Source: Chloroflexia bacterium
GTDB taxonomy: Bacteria; Chloroflexota; Chloroflexia; Thermomicrobiales; UBA6265
Direction: 5' to 3'
DNA: 7,464 bases
NCBI GenBank assembly: GCA_013698285.1
Contig: JACCVE010000519.1
Span: 1-7,464 of the forward strand
Shown here: positions 1 through 3,926 of the stretch, in pieces
Numbering within the stretch: position 1 is the stretch's first letter
How the letters are laid out: every line of letters begins with the position of its first letter
Made by a program: the position numbers and the translations under genes
Notes under the pieces: model-generated
What the model saw: the letters and a program-made list of their open reading frames with translations, nothing else
Databases searched by the model: none
What the model was told of the DNA's origin: nothing

Positions 1-456
1 CACCTCGACGCCACCGTTGCGCTGGAGCGAGCGATCGCCGAGCGCGGTATCTTCCCGGCCGTCGATCCGCTGGGTTCGACGTCCCGGGTCCTCGACCCGT
101 TGATCGTCGGCGATGAGCACTACAACACGGCCCGGGACGTGCAGCGGATCCTGCAACGCTACCGCGACCTGCAGGACATCATCGCCATCCTCGGCGTCGA
201 GGAATTGAGCGACGAGGACAAGCAGACCGTCGCCCGGGCCCGCCGGATCGAGCGGTTCATGAGCCAGCCATTCTTCACCGCCGAGGCCTTCACCGGCACC
301 CCCGGCCAATACGTCAGCCGCGAGGAGACGGTCCGCTCCTTCAAGGAGATCCTCGAAGGCAAGCACGATAGCCTGCCCGAGCAGGCTTTCATGTACCAGG
401 GAGGCATCGACATGGTCGTCGCCCGGGCCGAAGAGATGGCCGTGACGAGCCGCTAG
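1..456 (+). CDS. atpD: F1F0 ATP synthase subunit beta, C-terminal 151 residues (5' truncated by window)
   Basis: The frame is open from base 1 to TAG at 454-456, so this is the 3' end of a longer gene; the ATG/GTG/TTG codons inside it are not its start. Subunit beta carries the catalytic nucleotide sites of the membrane-attached F1 head. Visible family landmarks are HLDATVALERAIAERGIFPA followed by VDPLGSTSR (residues 1-29 of the fragment), the RDVQRILQRYRDLQDIIAIL helix (45-64), EELSDED (67-73), which is the counterpart of the DELSEED lever that contacts gamma/epsilon, and SQPFFTAEAFTGTPGQYV (88-105). The adenine-stacking tyrosine of the usual GIYPAVDPL motif is phenylalanine here (F18), and the following Asp of PLDSTSR is Gly. 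The C-terminus is of normal length. atpC follows 100 nt downstream, as in most atp operons. The assignment is certain; only the upstream part is missing. Confidence 0.98.
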   Translation, partial: HLDATVALERAIAERGIFPAVDPLGSTSRVLDPLIVGDEHYNTARDVQRILQRYRDLQDIIAILGVEELSDEDKQTVARARRIERFMSQPFFTAEAFTGTPGQYVSREETVRSFKEILEGKHDSLPEQAFMYQGGIDMVVARAEEMAVTSR

Positions 457-460
457 TAAC

Positions 461-494
461 GGGAGCGGCGCCCGTCGTGATGGGCGCCGTTCCC
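461..494 (+). terminator. Intercistronic stem-loop between atpD and atpC
   Basis: A 13-base arm (461-473, GGGAGCGGCGCCC) pairs with 482-494 (GGGCGCCGTTCCC) around an 8-nt loop. Twelve pairs are Watson-Crick and one is a G-U wobble. It starts 4 nt after the atpD stop. No U-tract follows, so it is not a canonical intrinsic terminator. A partial attenuator, an RNA processing site or a 3'-end stabiliser that sets the epsilon:beta ratio are all possible. The structure is read directly from sequence; the role is inferred. Confidence 0.55.
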
Positions 495-556
495 ATGACT
501 CGCCCGGGTCACCTGGAGACGGCGAAACCCGGCGGTCGTTCGTGATAGGGGGGGAG

Positions 557-1018
557 ATGGCAAGCGTCGATAAGTTGACGGTCGAAATCGTGACCGGGGA
601 GCGGATCGTCTTCACCGAAGAAAATGTGGATATGGTCGTCGCGCCCGGGATCGAGGGCTCCCTCGGCATCCTCCCGCACCACGCCCCGCTGGTGACCCTG
701 CTCTCCGAGGGCGAGTTGCGGATCACCAAGGCTGGCCATGAAGAGAGCATCGTCGTCTTCGGTGGCTTCATGGAGGTGACCGGCGACCGGGTGATCGTCC
801 TGGCCGACACCGCCGAACGGGCCGAGGAGATCGACCTGGCCCGCGCCGAGGCCGCCCGCCAGACCGCCGAGCGGAGCCTCCGCGAGCGCGGCCCGGGCGG
901 GGTCCAAGACCTCGCCGTGGCCGAACGCGCCATGGCCCGGTCGGCGGTCCGGCTCCGGATTGGCCAGCGACGGGCCGGACGCCGCGTCCCGACCATCGGG
1001 TCCGGGTCTGACAACTGA
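557..1018 (+). CDS. atpC: F1F0 ATP synthase subunit epsilon (153 aa)
   Basis: Epsilon belongs to the rotating central stalk, couples F1 to the c-ring and inhibits ATP hydrolysis in bacteria. The N-terminal beta-sandwich runs through about residue 85, with LTVEIVTGERIVF (7-19), the family signature GSLGILPHHAPLVTLL (34-49) and GGFMEVTGDRVIVLADTAER (69-88). The C-terminal alpha-helical hairpin spans roughly 90-140 (DLARAEAARQTAERSLRE, then AVAERAMARSAVRLRIGQRR). IDLARA (92-97) fits the I/L-D-x-x-R-A ATP-binding motif known from Bacillus PS3 epsilon. The protein is slightly longer than the common 130-140 residues, with a short basic, glycine-rich tail. I chose ATG 557 because MASVDKLTVEIV is the normal start of the family. 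The purine-rich run just ahead (547-556, G-rich then AG) abuts the ATG, so spacing is poor; an in-frame GTG at 542 is the alternative. It sits between atpD and murA in one orientation. Confidence 0.95.
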   Translation: MASVDKLTVEIVTGERIVFTEENVDMVVAPGIEGSLGILPHHAPLVTLLSEGELRITKAGHEESIVVFGGFMEVTGDRVIVLADTAERAEEIDLARAEAARQTAERSLRERGPGGVQDLAVAERAMARSAVRLRIGQRRAGRRVPTIGSGSDN

Positions 1019-1165
1019 CCGGTCCCAACACCGGCGCCGCATGGTCGTGACGACATCGTCGCCCCATCGCCACCGGCCCGGCATCGCCCGCGCCCGACGA
1101 CGAACACCGCTTAGTGCTTGCCCGGGCCGTCCGGCATCTCCGCCGCCAACCGGCCCTCCGCGAGC

Positions 1166-1171
1166 GGGGAG
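1166..1171 (+). promoter_or_regulatory. Ribosome binding site that sets the murA start
   Basis: GGGGAG lies 9 nt before ATG 1181. It supports this ATG over an in-frame TTG at 1118, which would add 21 residues of non-family sequence and has no comparable Shine-Dalgarno sequence. Confidence 0.6.
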
Positions 1172-1180
1172 ATCCGACCC

Positions 1181-2575
1181 ATGACCGCCACGATCCCGAC
1201 CACGATGCCCGGCCCCGCGAGTCCGGCCCCGTCCACGCCGCTCACCGGCGGTGCGATCGGGGAGGCCGCCAATGTGATCCGGATCACGGGAGGCAACCGC
1301 CTCACCGGCTCCGTCGTCATCAGCGGCAGCAAGAACGCCGCCCTGCCCGCCCTCGCCGCGACCCTGCTGACCGAGGACGAGTGCGTCCTGCGCAACGTCC
1401 CCGACCTCGCCGACATCCAAACCATGGTCGCCCTACTCCGGTCGCTCGGGGCCCAGGTGGAGGTGGACCGGGCCAAGCGGCGGATCATGGTCCGGGCCGC
1501 TCGCCTGACCTCGACCGCCGCCCCGCCGGACCTGGTCGGGAAGATGCGGGCCTCGTTCCTGGTCGCCGGGCCATTGTTGGCCCGGTTCGGGGAGGTCACC
1601 GCCACCACCCCCGGCGGCTGCCACCTCGGAGCCCGGCCGGTCGATGTGGACGTGCGCGGCTTCCGCCGGATGGGCGCCGAGGTCGACTTCAGCGAGCAGA
1701 CCGTCTCCGCTCGCACCGTCGGCCTGCGTGGCGCCTTCATCTACATGGACTACCCGTCCCACACCGGGACGGAAAATTTGCTGATGGCGGCCAGCCTGGC
1801 CAGCGGCCGGACCACGATCGTCAACGCGTCCTGCGAGCCGGAGATCATCGCCCTCGGCAACATGCTGGTCCGGATGGGCGCCCGAATCTCCGGCCTCGGT
1901 TCACCGACCCTGGTCGTCGATGGCGTCGATCGTCTGCACGGCGTCTCGGAGGTCATCCTACCCGACCGCTTGCAGGCGGGCACATTCGCCATCGCCGCCG
2001 TCCTGACCAAGGGCGAGGTGAAGCTCCACGGCGTCCGCCCGGCCGACATGCTGCCCCTGACCGCCAAGTTGACCGAGGCCGGCGCGGAGGTCTGGGAGCA
2101 CGAGGACACGATGATGGTGCGCGGCGGGTCGACCCTGCGGGCGGTCGAGGTCCAGACCCTCCCCTTCCCCGGCTTCCCGACCGACCTCCAGGCCTCGTTC
2201 GGCACCCTCCTGACCCAGGCCGAGGGGCGGTCCAAGATCCACGAGCGTGTCTTCGAGGACCGTCTCCGCTACACCGACCAGCTCAACGCGATGGGCGCCG
2301 ATGTCCGCGTCGAGCGCTACCACGTCCACGGCAGCGACCAGCCACGGTACGGCACCCTGGCCGAGTTCCACGGTCCGACGCCGCTGCGGGGTGCGGCGGT
2401 CCGGGCGCTCGACATCCGGGCCGGGGCGGGCGTGGTCCTCGCCGGTCTAGCCGCCAAGGGCGAGACCACCGTCTCGGACATCTATCACCTGGCCCGAGGC
2501 TACGAGGACTTCGTCCCGACATTGCGCTCCCTCGGCGCGACCATCTCCGAGGGGACGGCCGACGCGACACCGTAG
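1181..2575 (+). CDS. murA: UDP-N-acetylglucosamine 1-carboxyvinyltransferase (464 aa)
   Basis: MurA transfers enolpyruvate from phosphoenolpyruvate to UDP-GlcNAc in the cytoplasm, the first committed step of peptidoglycan synthesis. It has the two-domain inside-out barrel of the EPSP synthase superfamily. Key residues by comparison with E. coli: K51/N52 in SGSKNAALP (K22/N23), R123 in KMRAS (R91), catalytic C147 in TTPGGCHLGARPVD (C115) with R152 (R120), D335 in PFPGFPTDLQ (D305) and R439 in LARGYE (R397). Because the loop residue is Cys and not Asp, the enzyme should be a fosfomycin target. It is longer than the usual ~420 residues: about 29 poorly conserved Pro/Thr/Gly-rich residues precede NVIRITGG, and roughly a dozen extra residues (around 381-393, containing HGSDQPRYGTL) lie between MGADV and DIRAGAG. 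It follows atpC by 162 nt in the same direction, probably in the same transcript; atp operons followed by murA are known in other bacteria. Confidence 0.97.
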   Translation: MTATIPTTMPGPASPAPSTPLTGGAIGEAANVIRITGGNRLTGSVVISGSKNAALPALAATLLTEDECVLRNVPDLADIQTMVALLRSLGAQVEVDRAKRRIMVRAARLTSTAAPPDLVGKMRASFLVAGPLLARFGEVTATTPGGCHLGARPVDVDVRGFRRMGAEVDFSEQTVSARTVGLRGAFIYMDYPSHTGTENLLMAASLASGRTTIVNASCEPEIIALGNMLVRMGARISGLGSPTLVVDGVDRLHGVSEVILPDRLQAGTFAIAAVLTKGEVKLHGVRPADMLPLTAKLTEAGAEVWEHEDTMMVRGGSTLRAVEVQTLPFPGFPTDLQASFGTLLTQAEGRSKIHERVFEDRLRYTDQLNAMGADVRVERYHVHGSDQPRYGTLAEFHGPTPLRGAAVRALDIRAGAGVVLAGLAAKGETTVSDIYHLARGYEDFVPTLRSLGATISEGTADATP

Positions 2576-2700
2576 GCCCGCGCCGGTTCCGCGCCGAGAC
2601 GGCTCACGATGTCAGCACGGCGAGGACGGTCCCGCGGTACTGTGCTCCCGCCCCGTGACGGCACACCGGGCACCTGGGCATCGGGAGGGGATGGTCACCC

Positions 2701-2901
2701 GTGGATCGCGGCCAGTCACCCTCGCCGGCCGATCCCGATCCTTGGGTTGGGTCGTCCCCGGCCCAAAAGCCGGACGGGAGGAAGCATCGCCTGGCCGGCT
2801 TTCTACCACTTGCCGAGACCTTGGTCAAAGTCTTCCTGGCCACGGCGCTCGCCGCTAGGTTGTTCGGCATCGGGTCCGGACCGGCCGATCTGACGGCATG
2901 A
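2701..2901 (+). CDS. Possible small single-pass membrane protein (66 aa), unrecognised
   Basis: The start is GTG with a strong Shine-Dalgarno sequence (GGGAGGGG at 2683-2690, 10 nt spacing). I prefer it to an ATG at 2691 in another frame that touches the purine run. The first ~30 residues are hydrophilic (Pro, Asp, Ser, Lys). Residues 31-53 (LAGFLPLAETLVKVFLATAL and beyond) form a hydrophobic or amphipathic helix preceded by a basic KPDGRKHR stretch, so N-in orientation with a short outside tail is plausible. Third-position GC is about 74%, lower than in neighbouring genes, which weakens the case. I do not recognise a family. It lies 125 nt after murA on the same strand and could be the last gene of that transcript, or an open frame by chance in GC-rich DNA. 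Confidence 0.35.
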   Translation: MDRGQSPSPADPDPWVGSSPAQKPDGRKHRLAGFLPLAETLVKVFLATALAARLFGIGSGPADLTA

Positions 2902-2914
2902 CGACGTACCGGCG

Positions 2915-2935
2915 CGACGGCCGACCGCACCGTCG
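2915..2935. other. Stem-loop between convergent gene ends
   Basis: CGACGG (2915-2920) pairs with CCGTCG (2930-2935) across a 9-nt loop; an outer G-U pair is possible on the + strand. It lies 14 nt beyond the stop of the minus-strand 95-aa gene and just after the end of the 66-aa ORF. No U-tract follows on either strand, so a terminator role is only a guess. Confidence 0.3.
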
Positions 2936-2948
2936 TGGGGCGACTCGC

Positions 2949-3236
2949 TCAGCCCGCCGCCGTCTCCTCGCTTTCGGCAGCGCCCCCCGGCGGCAAGACG
3001 CCCATGTCGAGAAGTTGGCGAGCGAGGAAGGCATTGTTGGCCGTAATCAACCGGATCGCGTAGCTCGACGCCGACCGGGCGGAGGCGAACCCCGGCGAGT
3101 CCAATTCTCGCTCGGCCGTCGTCCCCCGATCCGCCGCCGCCTCTTGGGCCTCTTCGAGCAGCATCTCGTCGAGATAGGCCGCGAGTTGGTCCTCGGCCAT
3201 GCCCAGGCCGTTGAACGTTCCCGTTTCGTCGTCCAT
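2949..3236 (-). CDS. Hypothetical acidic small protein (95 aa)
   Basis: I do not recognise this family. ATG 3236 is preceded by GGGAG (3250-3246) with 9-nt spacing, and codons show the same strong third-position GC bias as atpC and murA, so it is very likely a real gene. The N-terminal part contains a predicted amphipathic helix rich in Glu/Ala (AEDQLAAYLDEMLLEEAQEA, 14-33), then a polar segment (34-55). A second helix with mixed charge and hydrophobicity follows (ASSYAIRLITANNAFLARQL, 56-75), continuing to LDMGVLPPGG and a Glu/Ala tail. There is no Cys, no signal peptide and no transmembrane segment. A longer in-frame start upstream (3395) would add 53 residues of low-complexity sequence without a better ribosome site and would cover the ferredoxin promoter region, so I reject it. 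A small helical adaptor or regulator would fit, but that is speculation. It is divergent from the ferredoxin gene. Confidence 0.72.
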   Translation of the reverse strand: MDDETGTFNGLGMAEDQLAAYLDEMLLEEAQEAAADRGTTAERELDSPGFASARSASSYAIRLITANNAFLARQLLDMGVLPPGGAAESEETAAG

Positions 3237-3397
3237 CACACCCCACTCCCCACACGGCCCCGATGGCCCGGCCAAACCACACGTCACCCGGTGGACCAGC
3301 CTAGCATGGGCGGCCAGCACAGGTCCTGACACTCGAACCGTTGCCCCTGCGCCCAACCCAGGGCGTCCGGCGGTCAGTCGCCTCCCCCGAACCACGC

Positions 3398-3403
3398 TAT
3401 ACT
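3398..3403 (+). promoter_or_regulatory. Candidate -10 box for the ferredoxin gene
   Basis: TATACT stands out in a very GC-rich gap and would place the transcription start near 3410, about 105 nt before the ferredoxin ATG. No good -35 hexamer lies at 16-19 nt (CAGTCG at 17 nt is poor), so an activator or an alternative sigma factor may be involved. The same hexamer is used as the -10 of the minus-strand promoter at 6833-6838. Confidence 0.4.
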
Positions 3404-3515
3404 CCGAAGGTCCGCGAGTTCGTCACCGACGAGCGCCGTTTGCCGCAGCCAGCGGACCCAGCGCGCACCCATCCCCTGAATCCGGTGGCGAGACCACCGA
3501 CAGGAGCGTGCGAGC

Positions 3516-3764
3516 ATGACCTACGTCATCGCCCAGCCATGTATCGGCGTCAAGGATGCCTCGTGCGTCGAGGTATGCCCGGTGGATTGCATCCACTCGA
3601 CCGACGACGCCGAGCAGTACTTCATCAACCCGGACGAATGCATCGACTGTGGCGTCTGCGCCGAGGTTTGCCCGGTCGAGGCCATCTTCTTCGAGGACGA
3701 TCTCCCCGAGCAGTGGTCCGCCTTCCAGGCCACGAATACGGCGTTCTTCAAGGCCGAGGCCTGA
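3516..3764 (+). CDS. Seven-iron ferredoxin, [3Fe-4S][4Fe-4S] type (82 aa)
   Basis: This is a small soluble electron carrier. Cysteines are at 9, 17, 21, 25 and at 42, 45, 48, 52. The first group is C-x7-C-x3-CP, which lacks the CxxC pair needed for a normal first 4Fe cluster; the second is CxxCxxCxxxCP. By comparison with Azotobacter vinelandii ferredoxin I, C9/C17/C52 should hold a 3Fe-4S cluster and C21/C42/C45/C48 a 4Fe-4S cluster, with C25 a non-ligand. The sequence is otherwise acidic, with a C-terminal extension after residue 60 (DDLPEQWSAFQATNTAFFKA) typical of this group. AGGAG at 3502-3506 lies 9 nt before ATG 3516. It is probably monocistronic: the neighbours upstream and downstream are on the other strand. 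The redox partner is not in the window. Confidence 0.95.
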   Translation: MTYVIAQPCIGVKDASCVEVCPVDCIHSTDDAEQYFINPDECIDCGVCAEVCPVEAIFFEDDLPEQWSAFQATNTAFFKAEA

Positions 3765-3831
3765 TCCGTCCCGGTTCGCGCCGGTGCCTCGACCCCTCGG
3801 TCAGGCGTCGGCGCACGCCGCCCCGGGGCAT

Positions 3832-3862
3832 GGGAATCGTGGAATCCTGGAATCACGATCCC
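3832..3862. terminator. Stem-loop after the ferredoxin gene, overlapping a GGAATC tandem array
   Basis: GGGAATCGTG (3832-3841) pairs with CACGATCCC (3854-3862) with one bulged A, leaving a 12-nt loop. The hexamer GGAATC recurs with an exact 8-nt period at 3833, 3841 and 3849 through the left arm and loop. It lies about 70 nt past the ferredoxin stop. No U-run follows, so termination is plausible but not canonical. Confidence 0.4.
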
Positions 3863-3875
3863 CTCCTCGTCTCAC

Positions 3876-3915
3876 GGGAACGGCCGCACCTCAGAAAGCA
3901 CTGCTAGCCGTTCCC
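3876..3915. terminator. Stem-loop just downstream of the large minus-strand gene
   Basis: GGGAACGGC (3876-3884) and GCCGTTCCC (3907-3915) form a perfect 9-bp stem around a 22-nt loop, starting 11 nt beyond the minus-strand stop at 3927. With the 3832-3862 stem-loop it fills the 162-nt gap between two convergent genes, so the pair may work as a bidirectional end. No U-tract follows on either strand. Confidence 0.45.
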
Positions 3916-3926
3916 CATGCGCCTCA

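Larger units (their letters stand above)
2576..2948. other. 373-nt gap after murA containing one weak ORF and two inverted repeats
   Basis: No RNA gene or mobile element is recognisable. The gap holds a possible GTG-start ORF (2701-2901), an 8-bp perfect inverted repeat inside that ORF (AAAGCCGG at 2766-2773 with CCGGCTTT at 2795-2802, 21-nt spacer), and a 6-bp GC-rich stem-loop at 2915-2935 (CGACGG/CCGTCG, 9-nt loop) between the convergent ends of the 66-aa ORF and the 95-aa gene. No U-tract terminator follows murA. Confidence 0.5.

Noticed and set aside
1118..1180. Upstream TTG start for murA
   Set aside because: The added residues do not look like MurA, and ATG 1181 has a well-spaced GGGGAG.
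509..1420. 303-codon minus-strand ORF across atpC and the start of murA
   Set aside because: Low-complexity Gly/Arg/Asp product lying antisense to two well-identified genes; open only because of GC-rich codons.
1114..2658. 514-codon + strand ORF overlapping murA in another frame
   Set aside because: The Arg/Pro-rich product has no recognisable domain, while the overlapping frame is a complete MurA with all catalytic residues.
2766..2802. 8-bp inverted repeat AAAGCCGG/CCGGCTTT as murA terminator
   Set aside because: The 21-nt loop and only three T after the stem make it a poor terminator, and it lies inside a possible ORF.
2604..2930. Minus-strand 108-codon ORF opposite the small GTG-start ORF
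   Set aside because: No ribosome site seen, Arg/Pro-rich shadow composition, and it would run against the 66-aa candidate with the better start.
3298..3303. TAGGCT on the minus strand as -10 box for the 95-aa gene
   Set aside because: Only a loose match and no acceptable -35 hexamer at 16-18 nt; too weak to annotate.
3237..3395. N-terminal extension of the 95-aa minus-strand gene
   Set aside because: Low-complexity residues, no better ribosome site, and it would reach the ferredoxin promoter region.
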